A DNA stretch of 64,000 bases from Takakia lepidozioides (taxonomy: Eukaryota > Streptophyta > Takakiopsida > Takakiales > Takakiaceae), in NCBI GenBank assembly GCA_030704615.1, contig CM060731.1:52824001-52888000 (forward strand). The letters are read 5' to 3'. The notes beneath the pieces are model-generated. The model ran no database searches. It had not been told where the DNA came from and worked only from the letters and a program-made list of their open reading frames with translations. The position numbers and the translations under genes were made by a program. Positions 45,613 to 58,999 of this stretch are shown one piece after another (position 1 is the stretch's first letter; each line of letters begins with the position of its first letter).

Positions 45613-48600
45613 ATGGAAGTGTTGCGGTCACAATTGTCCAAAGTGCGTATCCCTGAGCCATCCAATCGGATCTACAAGCAAGAATGCTGCATCTCCTTCT
45701 GCACGCCGGTGAGTATGAGGCCCCTTTGGAAGTTTGACGTTTTTTCCTCTTGTCCCCCGAAAGCAGGGTTCTGTCTATGTGTTTGTATGCGATTGAGGTT
45801 GTTGGTGAAGTTTCCTACGATAGATGGGCGTGCAGTTGGTTGTGGTTTCCAGTCGTTTTCCTCGTCAATGTTGTAATTGGGAATTTGGTCCGTTAACCTC
45901 TGATGCGTTACTGGTTGTTTGGCTGTGGTAGCATCGTATAGGGGGTTTCAGGCGGTCTCCTCTTGAACTCTAATTAGGAGATAGTATTTCCTTACTGGAT
46001 TCCACATGTTTGTCGCGCTCGCATAGTATTAATTGTTCCTCGTTGATGGAGACAATTTGTATCAATGACCGACTTTGGGATGGCTATCTGGAAAGGCGAT
46101 GATGGATTCAGGATTGCTACTTCATGCATTAGTCATCCCACCATTCTCTTGGACCGTCGTGCGTTAAGTATTGCTTATCATGCGGCAACTGGTGTCGAAC
46201 TTAGGCTTGATCATCACAGCGCTATGATTTCTCAATCAGTCATTTTCTCTGGGGTGTACAAGACTCCAACATAGTTGTGATGTAGTAGTAGAGTATTGCA
46301 AACGGTATTTTGAAACCTAACTGTGGAGATTGCTTGTGTTGTGGGGTGCAGAGGTCTGAAGGGGGTTTGTTTGTGGATCTAAGTTCATTCCTGGCATTTG
46401 GACGGGAGTATGTAATGTGGAATTATGAAAAGACAGGTGACACGGTGTATTTGAGCATTCAAGAGAGGCCCAAGCCAGTCAGTGAGAATCGCCCACATAA
46501 AAAACCGACATTACTTGCCATTGGTATTTTGACATAACTACTTTATGTATTTTTCCGCATTTTAGAGCTTTGCAGCTTATCCACCCGAGTTAGCAAAGTG
46601 TGATTTCATGGAGCTGTTGAAGTCAGCATGTGAAAGTCTTCCTTGCGCCATGGAGTTAGGGATGTTTCTGTTCTCTCCTCTTTACTACTCCTTTGGCAGT
46701 ACATCTCTTATGGTGGTCTGCAACTCATTTTGACTTACTAGGTCAATTGTCTTGGGCAGTAGTTTCTTTTGTTTAGGCTTTGCAACCCTATTTGCTGTGG
46801 TACAAGGTCCATTGTGTATGAGCTAATCCCTGAACAACTATCGTTTAGCTTCATTCAACAAGTTATTTCAAGGAACTGTTGATTTAGAATTAGCCTACTT
46901 TTGGGTCAGAAGTTCCTTGTTATGGTCAGTGGATAAAGGATTATTATTTTTGTATAATAGAAAGCAGGATGTCTCATTCGTGACACTTCGGTTGCAACAT
47001 GGCAGGAATTGACGGAGGGTTTGATTCAAAGGAACCTGAATATGAAGAATCATACAGCATCGTGATCCTTCCAGACTTCATCACACTCCCTTTCCCAAAT
47101 GTTGAGCTTCCTGAAAAGGTAGCAGGCAATCCTACACAACCGAAGTGCTGTGTCCCATGTTTTGGGTGCATTTCCATGGATGCTGTGTGTATGAGAGAGG
47201 AAGAAAGAAACAAGGAAATTTTATAGTGGTCATCATCATGCCCTCTGACTTCGTTCAACAGGTTAACTCTCAAAATTAAATGCTAGAGAGACTTTATAAC
47301 ATCCACAGGGGCCCCAAGAGAGTGATAGAGAGGACATTCAGTGGTGCTTACAGAACTCCAGTAAACTAAGTGCGCCTTTATCAAAGACTTGTCTTCAAAA
47401 CATGTTACAGTATCAAGGTCCTGGCTACATCATGTTCCTTGCCAGAAAGATCTGTTTTCTCTGTGACATTGTCGGCTGCACAGCAGCCGGGATCTCTTAG
47501 TTGAACTGGCTGCAGCTGTGTTCTTCTGAAGAGTATCACTACCCTTATGTGGGCCAGCGTTGTCTGATGATCTGTCAGATCAGGCTGGCAGTGGATGGAG
47601 TACTTCAAGCTGTTGGTGCTGAGCGCAAGGAACAAATTGCTGCTTGGACAGCTGACAAAAAGCAAGTGAGCGGATATGCTACATCATTGCAGCAACTGAA
47701 AAATGGTGTGAGAGTGCCTCCAAGTGGCTGGAAATGCACAAGGTGTGACAAGACAGAGAACCTATGGCTGAATCTCACCGACGGAGCAATTCTCTGTGGA
47801 CGACGGAATTGGGATGGGACAGGAGGCAACAACCATGCTGTGGAGCATTATCAGGAGACAAACTACCCGCTGGCAGTAAAGCTTGGCACAATTACAGCTG
47901 ACTTGGAAACTGCAGGTAGTCTTCGGTGGTCTTTTCTGTGAATGGGTTGTCACATGAGGATTCTTTGTTTCTTCACTGTCGTGGCGTCGACCCTAATTAT
48001 CTATTTGCTGTAGTGGCTCTCTGGTTATGGATCCCTTTGATGCAGCATAGGTGCAAGTGAGTGAGCTACTTGTCATTTGTGACACTATACCAAGTCAAAG
48101 GTTAGATGGAAAGAAGACCTTGTAGATATACAGGGTACTACTTATTGTCTTACCTGCAGCTGGAATAGGTCGAAAAGTCATTATTTTGTAGCTTGTGGCC
48201 ATGGTTGCAGATGTGTATTCATACCCAGAAGATGAGACCGTGGAGGATCCCCTGTTAGCAAAGCACTTGGCACATTTTGGCATTGATTTCTCTTCTTTGA
48301 TGAAGGTAATCAGCAAGTAGCTGTAGGGTACAGCTGGATCATGATGGTGAAATTGTTGAGTAGCTGCAAGACCCTAGATGTAGCTTGAGTAGACAACCCC
48401 TTCACTTGGCAAAGCTAGAAATCTCTTCTATGCGTGCACCTGGTTGCACTCGAGGAGATTGAGACAAGCTCTGCAGTGCCATGGAGGACATACTGCGTAA
48501 AATGTGGAGGAGCTGGAGCTTGGCACAAAATAGCAGTTTTAACATCCTCACAGGCTTTGATGAACAATGGCGAAGGGTACTATCATCTTAGAATAAGCTC

Positions 48601-51600
48601 TGAAGGGTTTATTATGTTTTGAGAGAACACCCATGATAAATTCTCTCCCTCTGCCCACATTTGTCCATAGTGTGAGCTGCATAACCAAGGTTGACTTCGC
48701 TGCTTTCTGAGGAAGAGGTTTCATTCTGCAGACAGAAATGACAACAGCTGAAAGGGAGCTCGACCAAAACACCAATTTTGATTGGAATAGAATTCAAGAG
48801 AAAGGGAGGGATTTGGAGCCACTCTTTGGCCCTGGATACACAGGGCTTGCTAATCTTGGAAACAGGTAAAGAGTTGATAGGTCTTTTACAAATGTTCTTT
48901 TATTCTAGTGGCTATCTTTCACCCTTTATAGGTTGTATGCTGGCACTCTTGCACTTCTCTTGCGCAGGTATTGTGAAATTCTGTTAGTCTCCTCTGCATG
49001 TCCCAAGCATGTGATGGAGACGTACAAAAAGACTTTCCCTTTTCAGGGAGGTCCAATTAGTTGGACAATTAACTGTTCAGGCAAGCTTGTGCAGTTGCTA
49101 CAAGATAGGTTGTACCTACCTTTAAAAGGCTGAGGGGCTCACTTCCAGAAAATGAGGATGGGGCTTATAGGTTGCTTGTTGGATGTACCTGGAGTGTGCT
49201 CTTTCCAGATTTCTGTGACGGTCTTTTTATACAGGATCTGCGGGTTGCTGATTAGCATGTTGGATTAGTGCTTAGCCCCCAATTTATCCTTGATACTGTA
49301 AGTGATAAGAGTATTTTCAAGTACTGCATGTGTGGTTAATAACCAGGAGAGTATTCTGGCATTGTGCATTTCAAGCTCATAAAGGTGGGTTGAATGTGGG
49401 ATTTTGTATGGGGTATGCAGTTGCTACCTTGCATCTGTCATGCAAGCCATCTTTGCCACTGAGGACTTTCAACGCCAGTGAGTGTCTTAGCCTCTTGGAC
49501 CTTCTGCAAGTTGTCGCTGTTGACTTATCTATGTCTGCTTAAAAGTGATTTCTAACTGACTGCAGTGCAAAATGCTTTTCCATCATGGATTTACTTCCAT
49601 TCTTTCGAGGAATTCTGTAGGCTTGTGCATTCAGGTTAAGGCAATGGCATGGAAAACTCGTGCTGAGGTTCCTATACTCCTGTCAGAAACTTGAAATCAA
49701 TCACCCCCTCTGGAAACCAACCTGAGCACCCAAATGCCCTAGTCAGCCCTGATCCTCCTGTTGTCCTTGGTCCTGATATAGGTTTAGTTCAAATGTTCTG
49801 TGAATCTATCCATCCATTAAAACACACTGTAAGATCTGTTAACATGATGCTCTGCAATGACACTTGCTTTTGATGGCTATGCAGTGGTTGACAGAGGCAG
49901 TTTGACGTTTATAGTGCACTGCCACTGCATCATGTGGGTGTTCCATTACATGTGGGATTAGTAAACTTGTCTTCTGGAAGCTGGTCATCTTGTTAGAATA
50001 TAGGTTTCCAGTAGTGATACTGAACATTGTATCTTCTTGTGTTGTTCTGGTGTGTGGGTGCCTAGTTACTTCAAAAATCTCATGTTGGACGACGCATTCA
50101 GGCGTGCTCCTGCAGATCCTACGTTGGATTTGGACATGCAGCTGTACATTCCTGCAACTTTACTTTTGTACCTGCTGCTTATGTTGTTGAACAGGGTCCA
50201 TCTTAATGCTTGTCCTTTTGCATTACTTTCACTTTCATTTTCCTGTTAGTTGTTTGTTAGCTGGCATGGCTTGCCTGTGGCTTTTAATGGCATGACATGT
50301 ACCTTCTTGGAGCCGGTCATGCACATTGTACCATACTCCTTACCTTTAGGCTTTTCTTTTCCTGCTTCTACTTGTTGATTATTGTTCCATTCAGTGAATA
50401 GATTTCCAGATTCATTAAATGAAAGGCTAATTTCTCTTTACTTTCTCAATTGCCAGGGCAAAGTTGGCACACGGACTGCTGTCTGGAAAGTATGCTGTTC
50501 CCTCACAAAAGGTATTGAGTTCAAAATTCCTTTTCCCCAGTGGAATTTTTCTTGGTTGGTTTTCCATCACTTGTTAGCTGACTGTCTCACATGTCATGTT
50601 GATTCCATCTTGATTAGAGCGGTGTGTGGGTATCCTTTAGTGATTGTTGATGCCCCTTACATTTCTTCCCCTTCCGAGTCACACCTTTTGGTAAGTCATT
50701 CTCAGATTTAGGTGGAAAAGCATAGCGTACTTTCGATGTTATTCGCCCTACCTGAGATCAAATGTTGATGATTTGTGTACCTTCAAATTTGTGACAGACA
50801 GCTGAAAACGATACAACTGACGACAGAAAAGGGCAATTTGTACGTTCCAGTTTCATTCAATTTGAGGACTTCCCTTCATCTGGCTGGTTTCTTTGAGTAG
50901 ATTGGTGACATTCTTGTGCATTCAACAGATTCTGGTGCAATCATCTCCTCTTATTTTTACTTACCTCGCTCAAGTGTTGCAGGCCTGTCCATCTTTATCA
51001 GTTTGGGTTGACTATCCTTCCAGTTGTCATTAAAGCTAAACCTCTATTACATTTTCTATGTTGCCATCTTGTTCATCTTCCTTGTCCTCACTCCTTTCCT
51101 AGTAAATGATAGAGAGATGGTGAGCACACGAGGGTTTAGTGAATGGATGGCTTGGGATTGCATGTGTTTTGCAGGGACAAGATGGCATCCCTCCACGCAT
51201 GTTCAAGTTTTTGATTGGTTCTGGGCATCCTGAATTTGCAACCTCCAGGCAACAGGTCCGGTTCCACATGTGACCTCCGACTTCAAACCTAGATTTATAT
51301 CCAATATCGGTCATTTGTGGGGAGAGCAGGAAATAGGCTTACCCTGCTAGCAGAGGGACACAGGTTTGCAGATGCAAAAGGACAGAAAGGTTGGGGAAGA
51401 GGGAGGGAGGTGGTGGAAAAGAAGGGAAAGTTTGTTATCATTTTCTAATTTTGTTCAAAATTTTAGGGGATCAGGGGGAGGAACTAACTGCCTTAGGGAT
51501 TACTTAGGCAGACAAGTGTCTCATTGCATGAGTACCGATGATGCCAGGATGCACTCGAGTTTTTCCAGCATTTTGTGGACCAAGTGGAGCGTACTCATAA

Positions 51601-54600
51601 CACCAATGCTAGGGAGGACCCATCGCGATGCTTCAAGTTCTGTGTCAAGGAGAGAATCATGTGTTCCTCATCTGGAAAAGTCAAATACAACAGGAGGTGT
51701 GACAATGTGCTGTCACTGGGCATACCCTTGCAAGCTGCCATCAATAAAGGTGAGTAGCCAGCCAGCTTAGGGGACTGTAGATTCCTCCAACAATCTGTCT
51801 GTGAAACTCTCTCTCTCTCTCTCTCTTGTCTTATGAGGTCTTTATATGGAGGTAAGTCTTACTACCAACGTCAGCCCCTGACAGAGGTAGGTTGTCCCTT
51901 TTGTTCCCGCTCAAACTGGGCGCGGGGTCAATGGCCACAAGGCTACGGCAAACAACGTCTTATGAGTACATCTCTCTCAGATGGATCTGCCAGTGAAATA
52001 TGGTATGACAGGTAGCTGTTCTGTCTAGAGCATTTTCTATTCCACATTTCCAAGGATCAAGTTGGTATTTGTCCCTCTTCAAGCTGATGTTAGATGGCTG
52101 AAGAGTCGCTGAGTGTCTCTGAATGTTACAGATGAAATGGCTGCGTACACAAGAAGGAAAGCAGAGAAGGAGCTCACTGGAGAGAAGCTGTAAGTAGCTT
52201 TATGAACTATCTCAAATGAATCAAAGTGTTCAATTTCATCAGCTTCAGGTTTGTATTGCACCTCTCAGTATGCTTCAAAGGGTTCACCTGATGGATACTT
52301 TGTGATATACGCAGTTCCTTTTGAACAGGTTTAGTGGAGTCAAAGTAGCCAGTGCAGAGTTTTGATGGCCAGCTCGATATACATTCTTCTTTACTCTTGT
52401 CCCTTGTTACTACCGTGCAATGAATTTGTAACTGGTCATTATGAATTCTGGCACATTTTGTAACTGGGCAGCATAAACTCACCCTTAACTCTGTAGTTCT
52501 AGAAGATTGGTCCGAGGATGAAGCAAAAATTCTGCAATTCTGACAAGTGAAATCACTTTGAGGATATTTTATCACATTCTCTACGGAGACTTCTGATGGG
52601 CCCTCTCTTCTTCTGGTCCTAAAACAGTCTGACCTAAGTCATGAAGTTCTGTCTGAGATGTCAGTTTGCGTTGTTTGATAGATATTTGTGAGCTGCTACA
52701 TTCATAGTGAAGTGAACTGTCCAGATTCCCCCCTCCCCTTTTATTGAAGTAGTGCGTTGATGGATTGTGGGACATTTTTACAAAGGGACAGAGCCACAAG
52801 ATGTGGCTGCTAGAGTACAGTGTACATCAATACTATGCAGGTCCAAGTTTGTGTCCGTGAAGCTTTCATTTGACTTGAACAGGACTGAAGAAGAGATAGT
52901 TCGTCCTCGAGTTCCGCTAGCAGCATGCTTAGAGAGCTTTTATGCAGCTGAAGAAGTTCACGATTTCTACAGCAGTGCCATCAAGGGCAGGACAACAGCA
53001 ATCAAGTAAACTCCTACGTTCTTTGCTTGGAGTAAAATAATAATCTTTTAAGCTTCAAAGATTGGACTGTATGTGCTCTATGTAGAAAGACATCTGAGAT
53101 GTCACCATTTTGCAGACCTTTCCTCTGTAGGTCTCACTCCTGACATCTCTAAAGGTATAGTGTGATGACAAGTATGTCTGAGCATGCTGGCCACTGTTAT
53201 TACTGTGATAGTGCCGTTGTATGGAATGCAATCCCATGTGCCAAGGAATGCTCCCTACTCTTTTCATACATCTTAATTTCTAGAATCTGCAGAAGTTAAA
53301 AGTTCCAAAGGCAGCCATAACTCTGTAGTTTTGGAAACCAGCAGATTGCTGACTTTGCTTTCACGAGACTGCATCAGCAAAAACAACCATAGGATTTTCA
53401 TGTGCCATCATAGAGGTTACAAGTGACGATTATAGTGAAAATTTAAGGCTGACACTGTTGTGTGGCCACTGGGGCTTATCTTGGCAGGACCACAAGATTG
53501 ACTACATTTCCAGATTATTTGGTCATCCACATGAAAAAGTTTATTCTGGATGCTGGTTGGGTTCCCAAAAAATTGGGTATGACCTTTCTTCAACCTGGCA
53601 CCGAAGACATTACAATGAAGTTTGTCTTATAGTTGCTCTAGGCACATAGCAGCCTACATCCTTGGACACTGTTTTTTGTCAGGCTCTACAAACGTGAAAG
53701 TGTATCATGTTACCTATGTTAGGATGGAAGAAAGGAGCATCTAGAAAAGATCTAGAAAGAACGTAGGCAGACTTAACCATTGTCGAGGATCGTCTTTTTA
53801 AGAATCTCTTTCCCCCTTGGTCACAAGGTTACGGCAAACGTTTTATGGGTACATTCTTTTCCCCTTGGTCGAGTTTGTTCTTATGTTATGCACCAAGGGT
53901 CTTTGGGATGGACAGATGTGTTTGTGGATGCGCCCGATGAAATTGACATCAGCTACATGCGAAGCAAAGGCCCTGAACCCCATGAACAGCTCTTGCCTGA
54001 CACCCCAGGTTTCTTTCTGCCTGGTTTCTTTTTGAGCTCGTTGTATACCAGCTTCTTAGCTGCTCTTGACAAGAAGTTGGAGTACTGAATATCTGAAGGG
54101 CCTTCTACTAGGGAGGATGCCTGACCTTCAAGCTAAGGACTATATACCTCTGAACTACATGAAAGTTCCCTTTTACTGTTAAATTGTGAGGCTCTGTATT
54201 GAAAGTGTTTGAAATTTGTGGCCTGTGTTTGTGAACATGTTTTTGTTAAGGAATTGTGAGGTACAAGCAACCTTCTCTACATGCTGGTTGATTGAATGTT
54301 CTTGAGAACTTCTAGGTTGTGGCATTCAGAAGTCATACCCACCTGTTGGCGGCCGGTGCCAGTTCACATGTCTAGGTCTTGTCATTCAAGAGCATCATTT
54401 ACATGTCTCCACTTTGAGCGGTATGAAGACGGCATGGACAGCTTTCAATCTTTAGGTCAATTCCTTCAATCCCAGTAGTTGTCATGTATGAATTTGCCAT
54501 CAAACTCATTTGAATCAATTCATGGGATGTCTACAGAGGGGCTTTCCGCAGAGCAAGCAGGCCCAGCAGCAGATGAGGCAATCGTAGCGCAGCTTGCAGA

Positions 54601-56222
54601 CATGGGATTCCCAAGGCTTCGATGTGAGAAGGCTGCTATTCAGACTTCAAATACAGGACTCGAGGAGGCCATGAATTGGCTCCTAGCACATATGGATGAT
54701 TCAGGTGAATATTCGTCGTTGTTTGGTGCATACCAGTGTTGAGTACTCGGGTACTTTCAAGTACTATAGGTCAAATTCTTGTCTTATGAGCTTCCAGTGC
54801 TGACAACTTGACTGCAGTTCAGATGGGGGCTTAAGAAGCTGTTTTTCTGAATTCCCCGTATACTTTAGAAGGCTGAAACTGTATTTTGGTGCTGTAGGTG
54901 AGAAGAAATATCTATTACAGTATTTTGTGTTCGTGTTATGAAAGTTGCTTCAAGATAAAGGAAACCCAGTATGTCTGCACCGTCTGTCCGGATCTGATGA
55001 AGTCAGTGGGGAACTATAAGCTCAATATTATACAGGATATAGTTGATTGTCTTGTTCCCTGGATTGACTCTCTGAGGATTAGGCAGGGTTCATTCTGGTT
55101 TCCTTCCTCTTTGTTGGTGTTTCCTTTCCTTGAGGTTGTCCTGATGCCTTCTTTTCATCTGGAATGCTCTTCTTTACCTTGGATGTGGCTACTTTTTGAA
55201 TGTGAGTTCAGAGTTTGCTAGGCTTCTCACATTGACATATGCATGTTCTTAAACTGGGATGACCTAGACCTGATGTACACTTCTTTGAAAGTGCAAGATT
55301 AGTCATGCCTCTACTGTCTATTAGGGAGGTTAGTAAAAGTAACACTAGGGGTTCTGACATAGGGTTTCCTGCGGGGTTGGCTGTGGGTAGATATTGATGT
55401 ACCCCATGTCATGGGAGGTGAGAGACAAATTTCAGATCAAGCAGCCTTAAATGAGGCTGATGTGGAGACCCTTATTTCATTTGGATTCCAGCCTGATGTG
55501 GCACGAAAAGCACTTAGAGCCACGGTGGGTCCTTCTAACTTGCAGGAGCTAATCTATCGTGAATCCCAATTACCGAAAATCCATTGATGGCTACTGTAAC
55601 CTGTGTCAGTCTCCAAATTGATTTCAGGGAGGAGATGTGGAGAGAGCAGCTGAGTGGATCTTCAGTCATCAAGAGAAGGCAACTGCCATGCATCTTGATG
55701 TGGGTACAAGCAACCATGATAATGCTGCTGAACCAAGCCTCCCGGATGGCGGAGGAAGTAAGTTACACAATCTGACAGTGGAGTGGGGTATTTTGTATTA
55801 ATAGAACTCTTAATTGTCTATATGAAGTGGTACAGGCTGTCAGCCTCAGGACACAGGGGCTACCAGTTGTGAACAACCAGCTTTAGGGATAGGCGTGAAT
55901 TCTCAAGTGAGGTTGTCAGTGTCTTTGTGTTTGGCCAACAACATCCTTTCCTCGCATTCAAGTTTAAGCTGGTATTCAACTTGACATTGGAGACTACACT
56001 GCAGTCCTGCAAAAGAGTTCTAAACAGTGATGATGTGGTGCAGGATACCAGCTTCTAGCATTTGTAAGTCATATGGGAACATCAACACAGAGTGGGCACT
56101 ATGTGGCACATGTGCGGAAAGAGGGACGCTGGGTCATTTTTAATGACTGTAAGGTGGCCCTGTCGGGTGACCCCCCCAGAGACATGGGTTATCTCTACTT
56201 TTTCCAACGTGTTTCTTCATGA
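45613..56222 (+). CDS. UBP14: ubiquitin carboxyl-terminal hydrolase 14 (USP5/isopeptidase T type)
   Basis: Twenty exons join in phase into 811 codons: 45613-45708, 46352-46523, 47006-47118, 47579-47915, 48211-48305, 48732-48865, 49421-49477, 50066-50143, 50457-50511, 50798-50839, 51175-51255, 51548-51749, 52132-52189, 52883-53005, 53488-53576, 53916-54008, 54537-54704, 55391-55524, 55628-55757, 56044-56222. The protein starts [20 protein letters not shown]. The ZnF-UBP domain has ligands C180, C183, C200 and H213, with the spacing known for USP5. The catalytic Cys is C317 ([13 protein letters not shown]), the catalytic His is H771 (SGHYVAHV), and N786-D787 follows. Two UBA domains (about 622-662 and 683-722) sit between the two halves of the peptidase fold, as in the family. 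It disassembles unanchored polyubiquitin chains for reuse; in Arabidopsis it is essential for embryogenesis. The smallest exon (50798, 14 codons) is the least certain. Confidence 0.96.
51839..51970 (+). repeat. dispersed repeat, copy B, in UBP14 intron 12
   Basis: Near-identical to 398-531. A CT microsatellite (CTCTCTCTCTCTCTCTC, about 51808-51826) lies just before it and a shorter CTCTC just after it. Confidence 0.8.
53811..53860 (+). repeat. diverged copy C of the same repeat in UBP14 intron 15
   Basis: TCACAAGGTTACGGCAAACG and TTTTATGGGTACA align with the end of copies A and B. It stops about 55 bases before exon 16. Confidence 0.55.
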
Positions 56223-56425
56223 TGGGTGTGCCTCTTAAGTGGACCCCTTTAAGACATCTGTATCTACTTTTTCCGAGGCATTTCCTCATGCTGGCTACAT
56301 CCCAGCGCAAAGAGGGGTGCTGGGTCACTCCAATGATTGTAAGGTGCCCATAATCAGGTGACCCCCTCAAAAGACATCTATCACTGCTGTCTCTAGTGCT
56401 TTCTCTCATGGTTGCTTGCTGCATC
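56223..56425 (+). repeat. degenerate tandem echoes of UBP14 exon 20 in its 3' UTR
   Basis: After the stop codon, pieces of the last exon come again twice. AAGACATCTGTATCTACTTTT at about 56251 follows GACATGGGTTATCTCTACTTT in the exon. GTGCTGGGTCACTCCAATGA at about 56317, followed by TGTAAGGTG and CAGGTGACCCCC, follows CGCTGGGTCATTTTTAATGA in the exon. The reading frame is not kept. Confidence 0.7.
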
Positions 56426-58372
56426 CCAGAACTGCTCTACCTGATTTTGTTCCTACACCAAGTAGATGGAAAACTGCGTCTAGATAGGCATGATGTAGCT
56501 AGCAGACTCTTTGGTCATTATCAGTGCTGGAGGAATCCAGCTGTTCGGCATGAAGATTATTTTAGGGATCTTAAAACAGGCACTTTTCCATGAGCTTCTG
56601 GGTCATCTGTCAGCAGAACAGGTTAGGGCTGACTGTTTAGAGGACTAGGGGGAGGCAGTGCATTCTTTCACACAACCATTCTTTTCAAGTGTGATGTCAG
56701 AGGATTAGACTGTCAATTTGTAGGCAAGCACTCAGAGTCAGCTGGTAAAGAAGCCAATAATTGACACCTTGTAAACAGTTCCGCCCATGGTGGTGATCTG
56801 GCTCTCCAGCACTTCGGTGGCTTAAAGCACTTGAATGTATCTCTGTCTCTACTGACCTCCATTGGAGAAGGGGTGCAGTACTTATGAAGTTCTGTTGAGT
56901 TTAGGTGCCCTTAACAACCATTGGCACGTGAAACCCACGGCTCCATACAGAAGGCACTGATGAAGATCAGAATCTCTCCTTGTGTTGTCTCTCCATCTCT
57001 TCATCTATGTGGTGTGTTGAAGGGATCTGTTCAGTTACTGTACTGAGAACCTCCGCAACTTGCAGCAGTCAATTTTTAATAAAGTTTTCTCCAATTGGGG
57101 AGATTATCACACCCTTGACCCATTGTGCGGAAAGGCAAATGATTCAATCTGTAGGATGTCAGGGCCCATAGATGAGGTCCAATCTATTTCTAATTGTGCA
57201 GCTATGCCTATGACTAAATTCCCCGGTCTTTGTTGCTGTTGATGTAGTTAAATTTGATCATGAGGTTTGATTACGGTGTGGTTTATATATCAGACCGGAT
57301 TGTCAAAAATGAGGGAGATCTAATGGAAGTAAAGAAAACTTCCAGGGGATCGAGCTTGTCCGTGTCATTGAATCTGTGTGATAAGTTCGACGTGGCAGTT
57401 GCTTTATGCCACTATTGGGATGTGCAAAGCAAATAATCGCCCAACCGCATCATGCAAGTAAACTGGAGATACCAAACAGCTCAAATGGACTGCAAGTAGC
57501 ACTGACTCTGAAGTTGACATTGACAGAAAAACAAATGTTGTCAGTTAAGAACTTGAAGACCTACAGAAAGAGAACCATAGCGAATGTTAAAAAATTCTAC
57601 CACATCATTATGTGACTCCACCATACATCAACGTAACCAATAGCTCAAGTTGTGGCGTAACCACTCCCTTGGTCGATGAGAAATGTAATGAATGGGGCTG
57701 TGGATTGCTCACTTGCATTGACAATAGTTTTTTTCCAAAATATCTTTCTAACATCTAAAATAGTTTGACCTTTCTTTTTTCATCCCCGCATCGTTACAGA
57801 AGAAGTTAAAGATAAAAGATAAAAGAAAAAGAAGTATGCTACTCCCTATCTCATTTTTCAGCTTCCCATACATCTGGGCCTCAACTTTTCAGCACATCGT
57901 CTGCCAAGAATTTCTCTGTAATGCACATTGGTGCTGTGATTGCTGATGTACCTTCCCCAGTCATTGCCTAAATGTGAAGAGGATGCCCAGCTTTAGGGGA
58001 CAAATCTGAGGGATAAACTGAATGGAACTACCTAAATGTGATACAAGGGACTTATTGTTATAGAACTCCAGAGATAAACTTGAAGGGAACCAGGCGAAGA
58101 CCGAAACACCGGAGCAAAAGAAGAGAACCAAAGAAGAGCACAGGGGCAGATGGGTGGTGTCTCTGATTGCAGTCTTCTACATGTTGAGGGTATCGCTATC
58201 ACCTTGCACCCAATCATAAAACATTGCAGACCAGTCAATTAGCGACTTCTTAGGACTTCCATATATCCAATTGACGAGTTCAGAGCCAGTTCAATCAATG
58301 CTCGATCATGCTACAGAATCATAAAGTACAGATCTTAACATTCTGATCCAAGTACAAAAAAGTGGATCATAC
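56426..58372. other. UBP14 3' region and unassigned DNA
   Basis: No recognisable gene on either strand. Open pieces at about 56460-56593 and 57254-57436 (both +) match nothing I know. I looked here for the remaining exons of the P450 (heme-binding loop, ExxR helix) on the minus strand and did not find them. Confidence 0.45.
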
Positions 58373-58634
58373 CAAACTCTCTGGTAAAATTAACCAAGTA
58401 TGGCATAATCCGAGTGGAGGAGGGATCTGTAAACTGCAGAAGGCTTGGGATGGAATGCCGAAGTTTGTGAATCTCTGGAAGATTTCCTATGAAGGGCCTG
58501 AAAGCTGGCCCACGAATGTCTTGCTTCTTGTAGAATCTGCGTCTACTGCATGGTGTCCACCATCGCCAATATAGTATAGTGGCCACCAATAAACATAAAA
58601 TTGTGTAGACTGCTGTAATCTCCCAACTGGCCAT
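58373..58634 (-). pseudogene. orphan first exon of a cytochrome P450
   Basis: From the ATG at 58634 (MASWEITAVYTILCLLVATI, a typical ER anchor), through a basic linker and the proline-rich hinge-like GPAFRPFIGNLPEIHKL, to RIMPYLVNFTREFG, where a good donor (TTTG|GTATGA) ends it. An in-frame ATG 12 codons upstream (58670) is also possible. The layout fits the CYP72 clan. The rest of the protein (I-helix, ExxR, heme-Cys loop) is not found in the 2 kb between this exon and the UBP14 stop, so I call it a fragment, probably a truncated gene. A TATA box lies about 350 bases upstream, so it may still be transcribed. Confidence 0.75.
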
Positions 58635-58983
58635 CTGACTCGATTGTTGCTTTTCCCAACGATCTGTCAATGGTTTGTGCTCTAAGTAGCTGAAAGTGCT
58701 CTAAGCAATTCTAAGTAGCTTCAAGTAAAACCCGCGGTTTCAAGGTACTACGAACCTGCTGTCTGATCTGTCCAATCGCTCCAAGCTGGCTGATCACTCT
58801 GATCTCTCCCCACGCTCACTGCTCACGTGGTACACACACGATGCCAAGTCAAGCAAGCAAGCAAGCAAGTCAAACCAGGCCTGGAGGAGGGAAAGGGTGA
58901 GAGGAAGCTCTTGAATTGCTCACTCTGATATCTCCTGTAGGCTCACTATTCCTCAAGTGGGCTTGAGGTACACAACTTAGTCA

Positions 58984-58991
58984 TATATATA
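58984..58991 (-). promoter_or_regulatory. possible TATA box for the P450 fragment
   Basis: TATATATA in GGTATATATATGAC, read on the minus strand. The leader would be about 320 bases. A (GCAA)n run, AAGCAAGCAAGCAAGCAAG, lies within it near 58855. Confidence 0.35.
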
Positions 58992-58999
58992 CCTGCACC

